Positions 1-5,775 of a stretch of DNA of 9,425 nt are shown in pieces. Both the position numbers and the translations under genes were made by a program. The stretch is taken from NCBI GenBank assembly GCA_902462015.1, contig CABPZV010000081.1:1-9425 (forward strand), read 5' to 3'. Each line of letters starts with the position of its first letter. Position 1 is the stretch's first letter. The notes under the pieces were generated by a model that was not told where the DNA came from, did not search any database, and saw only the letters and a list, made by a program, of their open reading frames with translations. This DNA comes from an uncultured Eubacteriales bacterium (GTDB lineage Bacteria; Bacillota; Clostridia; Oscillospirales; CAG-272).

Positions 1-129
1 ACATCTGCGTTAGGTTATAATCATATAAATTATACCACATTTTTTTCAGTTTGTATATAGCAAAAAATGAATTTTATCTATTTTAAACTCAAAATAATAA
101 ATAATATTTATTCAGCACCTTTTGATAAG

Positions 130-275
130 ACACTCTATAAGGCCTTAAAACACTTCATGGGACGTTTCCGCTTGTTGATTGTACTGCCGACGAAAAATGA
201 GGCAGAAACCACCGCTTATAGAGGCTAACGTTTTAGCAACCGCCGCAATAAATATGGCGGAAACATTTTTATTTA
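130..275 (+). ncRNA. candidate structured non-coding RNA, family not recognised
   Basis: No ORF covers this stretch, but it carries several inverted repeats in a sensible order. A 9-bp perfect closing stem pairs 133-141 with 215-223 (CTCTATAAG/CTTATAGAG). Inside it, 184-188 pairs with 201-205 (CTGCC/GGCAG, 12-nt loop). Right after it comes GCTAA-CGTT-TTAGC (224-237). Last is a CCGCCG/TGGCGG hairpin (240-260) followed by a T-rich run, which looks like an intrinsic terminator on the plus strand. In addition, 164-171 (GTTTCCGC) is perfectly complementary to 257-264 (GCGGAAAC), giving an alternative pairing or pseudoknot that would compete with the terminator hairpin. A G-U pair in the last hairpin is possible only in the plus-strand RNA, which slightly favours that strand. 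I found no convincing promoter just upstream. No plus-strand gene follows, so a free-standing RNA is more likely than a riboswitch. The ends are approximate. Confidence 0.4.
240..275 (+). terminator. terminator-like hairpin at the 3' end of the candidate RNA
   Basis: The stem is six pairs (240-245 with 255-260, one G-U) with a 9-nt loop. It is followed after four bases by ATTTTTATTT. The T-run is imperfect and offset, so termination strength is uncertain. Confidence 0.35.
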
Positions 276-300
276 GTTATATTAGAACAATAAGGAGAAC

Positions 301-336
301 AAAACATAAAAGGACGTATCTGCGGACACGCCCTTT
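301..336 (-). terminator. intrinsic terminator downstream of the zinc-ribbon gene
   Basis: In minus-strand RNA, 336-325 pairs with 320-309 as a 12-bp stem with a 4-nt loop. The stem contains two G-U pairs; on the plus strand these same positions are A/C mismatches, so the structure belongs to the minus-strand transcript. The RNA continues with a broken U-tract (301-308). It lies about 50 nt beyond the stop codon. A second, weaker 6-bp hairpin (347-352 with 358-363) lies between the gene and this terminator. Confidence 0.65.
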
Positions 337-388
337 CACATTTTAAATCTGATAAACTCAGATACAACACTGCTGTAATTCGATTCAA

Positions 389-661
389 TTACTGTCTTTT
401 CGCAGCATAACATTCACTGCAGTAAACAGGTCTGTCATTTGTGGGTTCAAAGGGAACCTTAGCCTCTTTTCCGCATTCAGCGCATACAGTCGTAAAATAC
501 TCTCTCTGTGATTTTACTCCGTTCTTTCTCGCATCACGGCACGATTTGCATCTCTGGGGTTCATTCTGAAATCCCTTTTCTGCATAAAATTCCTGTTCGC
601 CTGCTGTAAAAACAAACTCCTCGCCGCAGTCCCTGCACTTTAATACCTTGTCTTCGTACAT
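389..661 (-). CDS. double zinc-ribbon protein (zf-trcl type)
   Basis: A 90-residue protein with eight cysteines in four CxxC pairs: C9/C12, C38/C41, C60/C63 and C81/C84. This forms two probable zinc-ribbon modules. The first, with the segment FVFTAGEQEFYAEKGF between its pairs, is the 'probable zinc-ribbon domain' common in Clostridia and other Firmicutes. The molecular role of the family is unknown, and nucleic-acid binding is only a guess from the fold. I start it at the second ATG (661) because a GAGG Shine-Dalgarno lies 9 nt upstream of that codon and only 3 nt upstream of the ATG at 667. Homologues as I remember them also begin MYxDK. It is the gene downstream of the sigma factor, but 300 nt separate them, so cotranscription is unsure. 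It has its own terminator at 301-336. Confidence 0.85.
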   Translation of the reverse strand: MYEDKVLKCRDCGEEFVFTAGEQEFYAEKGFQNEPQRCKSCRDARKNGVKSQREYFTTVCAECGKEAKVPFEPTNDRPVYCSECYAAKRQ

Positions 662-977
662 TGTCATTTACCTCGCTTCTGTTAATTGATGCTGAAATTT
701 ACCTTTGCCCAAGACGGAATCACACCGTCACCTTTGTACTGGGATCTGCGCACATTTCAAGAATTTTCAGGATAGAAATTCCACCTGATTAATGCAAGCT
801 GTTTTCCGTTTCATCCCGATAGTCCTTCGTATATGGACAAATGACATACCGCCATCTATTCATACACCCGCAGAATAAGGACAGAACAAAACCCTGACCT
901 GATCACTGAACCCTTTTATAAAACAACGCTCTATTTAAGCTACTCGGGCATATTGTTTCAGTCCGCACTGGGACCTT
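662..977. other. intergenic stretch without a convincing gene
   Basis: This stretch separates the sigma factor from the zinc-ribbon gene. It contains the weak promoter and leader hairpin above and a short repeat GAATTT/AAATTC (761-781). No clear terminator follows the sigma gene: a GTCC/GGAC stem (962-975) lacks a U-tract. A 24-codon minus-strand reading frame (789-863) encodes MNRWRYVICPYTKDYRDETE and four more residues. It has no good ribosome binding site and could be chance or a remnant. No known riboswitch was recognised. Confidence 0.5.
733..760 (-). promoter_or_regulatory. weak candidate promoter for the zinc-ribbon gene
   Basis: TTGAAA (760-755) is followed after 16 nt by TACAAA (738-733) on the minus strand. 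This is a partial match to the housekeeping consensus. The transcript would start near 726 and include a 5-bp hairpin in the leader (GACGG/CCGTC, 714-730). Confidence 0.3.
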
Positions 978-1565
978 TTAATTATATAACTTTTTGATTT
1001 TTGAGCGTATTCTGCAAATCGCATTTTCAACTGACTTGCGTTCACGCCCTGTCTTTTCAGCAATTTCCTCCGCACCAAGTCCATTAAGATATAATTTAAA
1101 AACACTCTTTTCATATGCAGTAAGCTTACTTATAATTTCAATAATCGTTGAACGGTACATCTCTGAAGTTACTGCAATTGATGCCGGATCCTCATAATAA
1201 TCTGAGCACAGCATATCTGAGACAAATATAAAACCGTCACCGTCGCCTACTGCGGAAGAGGTTATTTTATTTTCCCGAAAAAACCGTTTTTCACGCCTGA
1301 GTATTGAAATAATTCGATTTTTAATGCAGGTTCCAGCAAACAGCCCAAACGTAACCTTATTTTGACGGCAGTCATATGCACACGCTGCTGAATAGAGTGC
1401 AATCTCAGCCTCCTGACGAAAGTCTTCAATATCAAACCGGCGTTCATACAGATATCTCCTAAGCAAAGAATCAATAAGCGGTGCATACCTCATGCTCAGC
1501 CGCTCAAACGCGTCAGCATCTCCAGATTTTACGTCTGTCAACAGTTTTGCAAGAACCTCTTCCAC
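978..1565 (-). CDS. sigma-70 family RNA polymerase sigma factor, SigH-like
   Basis: A 195-residue sigma factor. Residues about 10-95 form region 2: the segment DIEDFRQEAEIALYSAACAYD is region 2.2, which binds core polymerase, and FGLFAGTCIKNRIISILRR covers the part that recognises and melts the -10 element. Residues about 145-195 form region 4, a helix-turn-helix for the -35 element (LTAYEKSVFKLYLNGL, then EEIAEKTGRERKSVENAICR). The C-terminal pattern RKSVENAICRIRSKIKKL resembles the end of Bacillus SigH, which starts sporulation and late-growth transcription, but a related alternative sigma factor is equally possible. The longest frame opens at a TTG (1619) without a ribosome binding site. 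I start at GTG 1565 because GGAAGGA lies about 11 nt upstream and EEVLAKLLTDVKSGD is a typical start for the family. No anti-sigma gene is adjacent. A strong promoter lies about 220 nt upstream. Confidence 0.85.
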   Translation of the reverse strand: MEEVLAKLLTDVKSGDADAFERLSMRYAPLIDSLLRRYLYERRFDIEDFRQEAEIALYSAACAYDCRQNKVTFGLFAGTCIKNRIISILRREKRFFRENKITSSAVGDGDGFIFVSDMLCSDYYEDPASIAVTSEMYRSTIIEIISKLTAYEKSVFKLYLNGLGAEEIAEKTGRERKSVENAICRIRSKIKKLYN

Positions 1566-1689
1566 GTTTTTCTCTATCCTTCCAAAAGCCGTCCGGCAAA
1601 CCAATCGCCTGAATTTCAAAATAAATACGTCTGCCTATATAATATGCAACAAACTCAATCCGGCAATCAATCCGAAAAAATTACGGCAA

Positions 1690-1717
1690 CGCCTGCCAGC
1701 CGACATCTTGACAGGCG
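1690..1717 (-). promoter_or_regulatory. hairpin in the sigma factor leader
   Basis: In the minus-strand leader, CGCCTGTC (1717-1710) pairs with GGCAGGCG (1697-1690), 8 bp with one G-U and a 12-nt loop. A run of six U (1680-1675) follows, but 9 nt later. That is too far for a canonical terminator, so attenuation is only a possibility. Confidence 0.35.
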
Positions 1718-1785
1718 AGGACATCTTCATTTAGTTTTAATTGCATAAGCGGCAAAAGGAAAATAAATCCGTATTCCATATATTA

Positions 1786-1813
1786 ATTATATCATATTAT
1801 GTAATAAAGTCAA
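1786..1813 (-). promoter_or_regulatory. housekeeping promoter of the sigma factor gene
   Basis: Minus strand TTGACT (1813-1808), 16-nt spacer, TATAAT (1791-1786). This is a one-mismatch fit to the sigma-A consensus with slightly short spacing. Transcription would begin near 1779, leaving a leader of about 210 nt before the GTG start. Confidence 0.7.
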
Positions 1814-1897
1814 TAGTTTTTTTCAAAGAAAATTTAAAAAAATGCAATATTTTTCTGTGTTTTACACAAGTTTTTTATTTGTTGCGTTTTTATTATG

Positions 1898-1929
1898 AAA
1901 AAAATGCCGAATCAATTACTGATTCGACA
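1898..1929 (-). terminator. intrinsic terminator of the DUF4364 gene
   Basis: In minus-strand RNA, 1929-1920 pairs with 1914-1905: 10 bp, one G-U that would be a C/A mismatch on the other strand, 5-nt loop. It is followed directly by seven U (1904-1898). Sited 72 nt past the stop codon, it is a textbook rho-independent terminator. Confidence 0.85.
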
Positions 1930-2000
1930 TATCATTTTGATAGTAATAAAGCTATTTTCTATATAAAATGAGAAAATTATTACACATTTTACATACGCTT

Positions 2001-2546
2001 TTACTCAAGGAGATAATTGACCTCTCCGGATAAAAGCGCAAGAATTCCCCGATAACATATCTCAGGTTTATCAGAAAAATTATATTTCATCTTTTCAAGC
2101 TCAATCTTATTATCTACTATCAGTTCCATATGAAGCACTTCTTCGTGCTGCTCTACTATCGAACAAATAAATGTATAGCGACCGTCATCTCGCTGAGACG
2201 AACTGCACTTAATCTCGGAACCGCGCTTTTTAAACGAAAGAAGCCGGAGAGCACTTTTAAGACTCTTGTCACGAATAATCCCAAGCAAATTACCTTCTAA
2301 ATTATCGGAAACCTGCTTTCCCTGCTCTGTAATTATATACATATCGCTGTCATCTTTCTTGATTTCAGCAATATTTCCGGTATCAAGAAGCTCCCCGAAA
2401 CATTCGACAAAATCAAAGTATCCGACAACTCCATCCTGTACAACAATATCATTCAAATTTTCAAATTCAAGAGGATACCCGACATTCCGCATAAGATAAA
2501 GTATGAATATTTTTATATCATTCTTATCCTTTAGAGCCGCCTGCAT
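2001..2546 (-). CDS. DUF4364 family protein, probable winged-helix regulator
   Basis: A 181-residue soluble protein that I match to the DUF4364 family of Clostridia by its N-terminal pattern: KNDIKIFILYLMRNVGYPL, then a segment ending GYFDFVECFGELLDTG. Residues 1-75 have the layout of a winged helix-turn-helix, with a final wing-like segment (DMYIITEQGKQVSDNL). Residues about 85-181 are an uncharacterised C-terminal domain with alternating beta segments (RYTFICSIVEQ, LHMELIVDN). A DNA-binding regulatory role is inferred from this fold; no target is known. The ATG at 2546 has AAAGGA about 10 nt upstream. The gene follows the substrate-binding protein on the same strand, with a hairpin between them and a weak promoter of its own. 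It is closed by the strong terminator at 1898-1929. Confidence 0.8.
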   Translation of the reverse strand: MQAALKDKNDIKIFILYLMRNVGYPLEFENLNDIVVQDGVVGYFDFVECFGELLDTGNIAEIKKDDSDMYIITEQGKQVSDNLEGNLLGIIRDKSLKSALRLLSFKKRGSEIKCSSSQRDDGRYTFICSIVEQHEEVLHMELIVDNKIELEKMKYNFSDKPEICYRGILALLSGEVNYLLE

Positions 2547-2576
2547 AATAGTTTATTCCTTTCTGAAATCAGTAAA

Positions 2577-2605
2577 ACTATATCCAGCAGCAATTCTCCA
2601 GCTAA
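2577..2605 (-). promoter_or_regulatory. weak candidate promoter for the DUF4364 gene
   Basis: Minus strand TTAGCT (2605-2600), 17 nt, TATAGT (2582-2577). The -10 is good and the -35 poor. It would allow expression independent of the upstream gene despite the hairpin at 2608-2648. Confidence 0.35.
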
Positions 2606-2607
2606 TT

Positions 2608-2648
2608 TTAAACGGCCGCCATAACAAAATGTAAAGACGGCCGTTTAA
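2608..2648 (-). terminator. hairpin between the substrate-binding protein and DUF4364 genes
   Basis: A perfect 11-bp stem pairs 2608-2618 (TTAAACGGCCG) with 2638-2648, enclosing a 19-nt loop with a CAT/ATG mini-stem. It starts 13 nt past the stop codon of the substrate-binding protein, the expected site for a terminator. The U-tract on the minus side is poor (TTTAAAATT), while a run of six T follows on the plus side. It may therefore stop plus-strand antisense transcription better, or leak into DUF4364. Confidence 0.55.
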
Positions 2649-2660
2649 TTTTTTAAAGAA

Positions 2661-4403
2661 TCAATCTGCTGCTGTTTCCTCGACGTAATTCTTCCAGTTC
2701 AGCTTACTGAAGTTACGGAACGACCAATACGAGGTAAGTGAACCCTTGTTTGATAACTCCTTGCTCATAAGATAATAATCCTGATATACAAACAACGGCA
2801 TAACAGGCATATCATTTGCAAGCAATTTTTCCGCTTCCAGAAGAATCTGTGCACGCGCAGCGGAATCCGTCTCAGCGTAAGCACGCTCTATGATTTCATC
2901 ATATGCCTGACTGCTGTAGCCTGTAATATGAGGCTGGCTTTCAAAATCACCTGTTTTAGCAGCCTCAGCAAGATCAAGGGCTGAACCAGAGTAATCCTTA
3001 TCAAAAGGAGCCAAAGTCGACCACGCATCTGTCGACAGGCTTTGCCAGTCTATGGCGATTACGTCAAAGTCTCCTGCCATATAAGCCTCATTAAATCTGT
3101 CTCTGTAAAGGTCATAATCATTCTCGCTGTAAAACCTTACGCCGAGAGTCCTTACATTTACATTAAATCCAAGTTCCTCCCACTGTTCAGCGCAGTATTC
3201 CGCAACCGCGGTATCAACCTCATTATCACGTGTCAAAATTGTAAAGCTCTTTGTACTTGCCTTTCTTGTCAGCTCTTTTGCCTGCTCAACATCATATGAA
3301 AACAGATTACCATTAGTTTCACGGAAATCACTCTTTCCCACAGACGCTGCACCGGATGGAATAAATCCTTCAGCAGCTTTGGCAAAAGTTACGATTTCCG
3401 CAACAGCCGAACGGTCTATTGCCATAGAGAGTCCACGTCTGACATCCGGATCATCAAACGGCGCTTTATTTGTGTTAAAGAAATAAGTATGTGTATTATA
3501 AGTATCCTGAGTTACGGCATCCTTAGCATAATCAGCTCTGCTTTCAAGCGGAATTTCACTTATATAGAGTATTTCACCATTGTTATATAGCTCAAGCTGC
3601 TGCTCGGATGTAAGCTCCCAATCCGTTGTAAGGCGATATGGGGTGACATATTTATCAACCGCATCCTTATCGATGTTCCGGTAATAATATATATTGCGTT
3701 CAAGTATAAAGGCCTTGCCGTCGCCGGTCTTAGTATTCTCCTCAGGACGGAAAGTACGGACAGTAAAAGGTCCGTTTGTCACAAGAATAGTTGTATTTGA
3801 TGACCAGTCTGTCGCTTTGCTAACGATGTCCTCGCGAAGCGGATAAAGCGCAGGGCTTGCGCATATTTCAAGAAATTCTTCGGGGTCTATATCTCTCGAA
3901 AAGCTTATTTGAAGAACATCCGTATCAGCAGAACAAATTCCGAGATCATCGACAGATACGTCGCCGGATTTGACCTCTTTAGCATTTTTCAAATCCATAA
4001 GCAATGCAGCGGCTTCGCACTGAAACTCCGGTTCCATAATCCGTTTCCATGCAAACACAAAGTCATCCGCTGTAACGCTCCTCGCGTCGCTCCACTGTGT
4101 AGACTTAAGCTCTATCTCAAGTACGTAACTTCCCGTATCAGAATTGGAAGTATAAGTATACTTTTTCAAAAGCGCATTCTCAACCTTACCCTTGCTGTTG
4201 ATCTTGGTAAGTCCCTCATAAATCATTCCAATAACTTTAAGTGCGGCTTCATCATTCAAAGAAAGCGCGGGATCAAAGCTGGAAATCGGAGATGATATAT
4301 AAACCGGGATAACAGGTCCGTTTCCCTCTGTACCGCTGCTGCAGCTTGTAAACACACATATAATCATAGCCGCGCAAAGCAGTAAAGATATGAATCTTTT
4401 CAT
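2661..4403 (-). CDS. oligopeptide ABC transporter substrate-binding lipoprotein (OppA-like, SBP family 5)
   Basis: A 580-residue lipoprotein that would bind peptides or similar ligands outside the membrane and pass them to an ABC importer. The N-terminus MKRFISLLLCAAMIICVFTSC is a signal peptide with a lipobox (FTS|C), so Cys21 should be lipidated and anchor the protein to the membrane. The mature part follows the family-5 plan: a SSFDPALSLND segment, MIYEGL, WSDARSVTADDFVFAWKRI near residue 125, NGPFTV near 240, and DPDVRRGLSMAIDRSAV near 345. The longest frame would add 29 residues. I reject that start because it lies on the -35 element of the gene's promoter, and because AGGAGG precedes the ATG at 4403 (12-nt spacing). 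No permease or ATPase genes are visible, so this is an orphan binding protein. It could serve transporters encoded elsewhere or act as a sensor. Ligand unknown. Confidence 0.88.
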   Translation of the reverse strand: MKRFISLLLCAAMIICVFTSCSSGTEGNGPVIPVYISSPISSFDPALSLNDEAALKVIGMIYEGLTKINSKGKVENALLKKYTYTSNSDTGSYVLEIELKSTQWSDARSVTADDFVFAWKRIMEPEFQCEAAALLMDLKNAKEVKSGDVSVDDLGICSADTDVLQISFSRDIDPEEFLEICASPALYPLREDIVSKATDWSSNTTILVTNGPFTVRTFRPEENTKTGDGKAFILERNIYYYRNIDKDAVDKYVTPYRLTTDWELTSEQQLELYNNGEILYISEIPLESRADYAKDAVTQDTYNTHTYFFNTNKAPFDDPDVRRGLSMAIDRSAVAEIVTFAKAAEGFIPSGAASVGKSDFRETNGNLFSYDVEQAKELTRKASTKSFTILTRDNEVDTAVAEYCAEQWEELGFNVNVRTLGVRFYSENDYDLYRDRFNEAYMAGDFDVIAIDWQSLSTDAWSTLAPFDKDYSGSALDLAEAAKTGDFESQPHITGYSSQAYDEIIERAYAETDSAARAQILLEAEKLLANDMPVMPLFVYQDYYLMSKELSNKGSLTSYWSFRNFSKLNWKNYVEETAAD

Positions 4404-4461
4404 ATTAATAATTTTCCTCCTGTAACAATCGTGCGGACAAAGCCGTAATAAACCAATTTCC

Positions 4462-4490
4462 ATTATACCATTCTTTTTATAAATTAGCAA
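4462..4490 (-). promoter_or_regulatory. housekeeping promoter of the substrate-binding protein gene
   Basis: Minus strand TTGCTA (4490-4485), exactly 17 nt, TATAAT (4467-4462). Transcription would start near 4455, about 50 nt ahead of the chosen ATG and its AGGAGG. Confidence 0.75.
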
Positions 4491-4594
4491 TGGTTTATTT
4501 AATGTATTTGTAAACTTTTTTAAACCTCGAAGAACACCTCGGCGGAATGATTTTCCATTTACATAATTTATTCCCCGGATTTTTTCCTTTCTCG

Positions 4595-4624
4595 GAATTC
4601 AGTCTTTTATCAGTGTCAATACTA
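4595..4624 (+). promoter_or_regulatory. candidate sigma-G (or sigma-F) promoter of gpr
   Basis: GAATT (4595-4599), 18 nt, AATACTA (4618-4624). The known Bacillus sigma-G pattern is roughly GNATR, 17-18 nt, CATNHTA, so each box has one mismatch and the spacing fits. Transcription would start near 4631, consistent with forespore expression of gpr in B. subtilis and with the start codon at 4660. Confidence 0.45.
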
Positions 4625-4659
4625 TCCATATAAAAAATATGAAAGGGATATCTGTAATC

Positions 4660-5640
4660 ATGAAACACACATATGAAAAAGAAAAACAGTCAAAATATAT
4701 ACGTACCGATCTTGCGGCGGAATGTTATCCTCCTGCCGCGGCAGACACCGACGAAGAAAAAAAATTAAAACAGGATTTTGACGGACTCATATATAAGGTA
4801 AAAGAAGGCAAAGGAATAAAAATCACTGAACTTGAGATTACAAGCAAAATCGGAGAAGAAAAAATCGGAAAACCTGCCGGCAGGTATATTACAGCGGAAA
4901 TCGGACGTTTATGGCAGAAAGGGAAAACAGAGCAGGAAAAAATTGCGGAAATACTTGCTCAAAATCTCAGCTCGCTTATATTGGATTCAGTAAATAAGTT
5001 CGGAATAAAAACAACTGTTCGGGAAGACGGCTCAATAGACTGCGGAACCGTACTTATTGTCGGACTCGGAAACAGGTTTGTAACAGCCGACGCCATAGGC
5101 CCGCTTGCTGTAGACGGAATCACTGTTACAAGGCATATAAAGCTGTCCGATAAAGAACTTTTTGATAAGCTCGGGGCAGCCGAAACCGCGGCGATTGCGC
5201 CCGGCGTCGCAGGTCAAACTGGAATTGAAACCTCAGAGCTTGTCAAAAGTACAGTAAAGAGTATATCTCCGTCTGTTATAATAGCAATCGACGCGCTTGC
5301 TGCAAGGTCGACCGAAAGATTAGGAACAACAGTTCAGCTATGTGACACCGGTATTTCCCCCGGATCAGGAATCGGAAATTTCCGCGGGGCAATCAATTAT
5401 AATACGCTCGGCGTTCCGGTAATTGCCATAGGTGTTCCTACCATTGTCGATTCGTCAACACTTGTTTATGACGCCTTATCAAAAGCTGGAATTGAAAATA
5501 CTCCTCCGGAGCTTGAAAAAATTCTCGAAAACGGACGCAGTTTCTTTGTTTCATTAAAGGAAAGCGACGAGGCAACAAAAACTCTGTCACAACTAATTGG
5601 AGATATGATTGGAATTGTATTCGGAACACGCTTTGATTAA
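4660..5640 (+). CDS. gpr: germination protease GPR (spore protease, peptidase family A25)
   Basis: A 326-residue spore protease. In the family it is made in the forespore as a zymogen, trims itself, and degrades the DNA-protecting small acid-soluble proteins during germination, releasing amino acids. The propeptide region carries the hallmark RTDLAAE at residues 15-21. The two aspartates proposed as catalytic sit in GLGNRFVTADAIGP (Asp144) and IAIDALAARS (Asp211); they are 67 residues apart, close to the spacing in the Bacillus enzyme. The conserved VPTIVDSSTLVYDAL follows near residue 270. Length matches the family. An upstream in-frame ATG at 4639 lacks a ribosome binding site, while the ATG at 4660 has AAAGGGA about 11 nt before it. 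spoIIP follows on the same strand after 135 nt, the same order as in Bacillus. No terminator separates them, so read-through is likely. Confidence 0.95.
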   Translation: MKHTYEKEKQSKYIRTDLAAECYPPAAADTDEEKKLKQDFDGLIYKVKEGKGIKITELEITSKIGEEKIGKPAGRYITAEIGRLWQKGKTEQEKIAEILAQNLSSLILDSVNKFGIKTTVREDGSIDCGTVLIVGLGNRFVTADAIGPLAVDGITVTRHIKLSDKELFDKLGAAETAAIAPGVAGQTGIETSELVKSTVKSISPSVIIAIDALAARSTERLGTTVQLCDTGISPGSGIGNFRGAINYNTLGVPVIAIGVPTIVDSSTLVYDALSKAGIENTPPELEKILENGRSFFVSLKESDEATKTLSQLIGDMIGIVFGTRFD

Positions 5641-5698
5641 CCGAAATAGTTCCAAATACTAACCGGATTCTATGCAATAAGGTATTTTAATCTGAGAA

Positions 5699-5727
5699 TC
5701 ATATGACAGCTTCCGCACGCATATATT
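5699..5727 (+). promoter_or_regulatory. candidate sigma-E promoter of spoIIP
   Basis: TCATATG (5699-5705), 14 nt, CATATATT (5720-5727). The B. subtilis sigma-E pattern is about KMATATT, 14 nt, CATANANT. The -10 fits fully, the -35 has one mismatch and the spacer is exact. A 9-bp AT-only-rich hairpin (5725-5733 with 5740-5748) overlaps the expected start point near 5735. spoIIP of B. subtilis is known to be under sigma-E. Confidence 0.55.
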
Positions 5728-5775
5728 TTCTTTGAGAAAAAAGAAAATGTCCTATCGTGAAAGGAAATATGCAAA

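Larger units (their letters stand above)
1566..2000. other. AT-rich intergenic region with leader, promoter and terminator
   Basis: From right to left this 435-base region holds the terminator of the DUF4364 gene, an extremely AT-rich stretch without features (about 1814-1897), the promoter of the sigma gene and its long leader. A 31-codon minus-strand frame inside the leader (1635-1730) has no ribosome binding site and is not called as a gene. Confidence 0.6.

Noticed and set aside
11..36. Imperfect palindrome with TATAAT on both strands near the left edge
   Set aside because: No -35 element at the right distance on the minus strand, and the plus-strand -35 would lie outside the window; AT-rich sequence makes such boxes common.
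720..760. Possible riboswitch ahead of the zinc-ribbon gene
   Set aside because: One 5-bp hairpin only; none of the conserved cores I know (TPP, FMN, SAM, cobalamin, fluoride, T-box) is present.
1635..1730. 31-codon minus-strand frame with a hydrophobic end in the sigma leader
   Set aside because: No Shine-Dalgarno before the ATG and no family resemblance; kept only as part of the leader finding.
4404..4490. 29-residue N-terminal extension of the substrate-binding protein (ATG at 4490)
   Set aside because: It overlaps the gene's own promoter (-35 at 4485-4490, -10 at 4462-4467), lacks a ribosome binding site and would bury the lipoprotein signal peptide.
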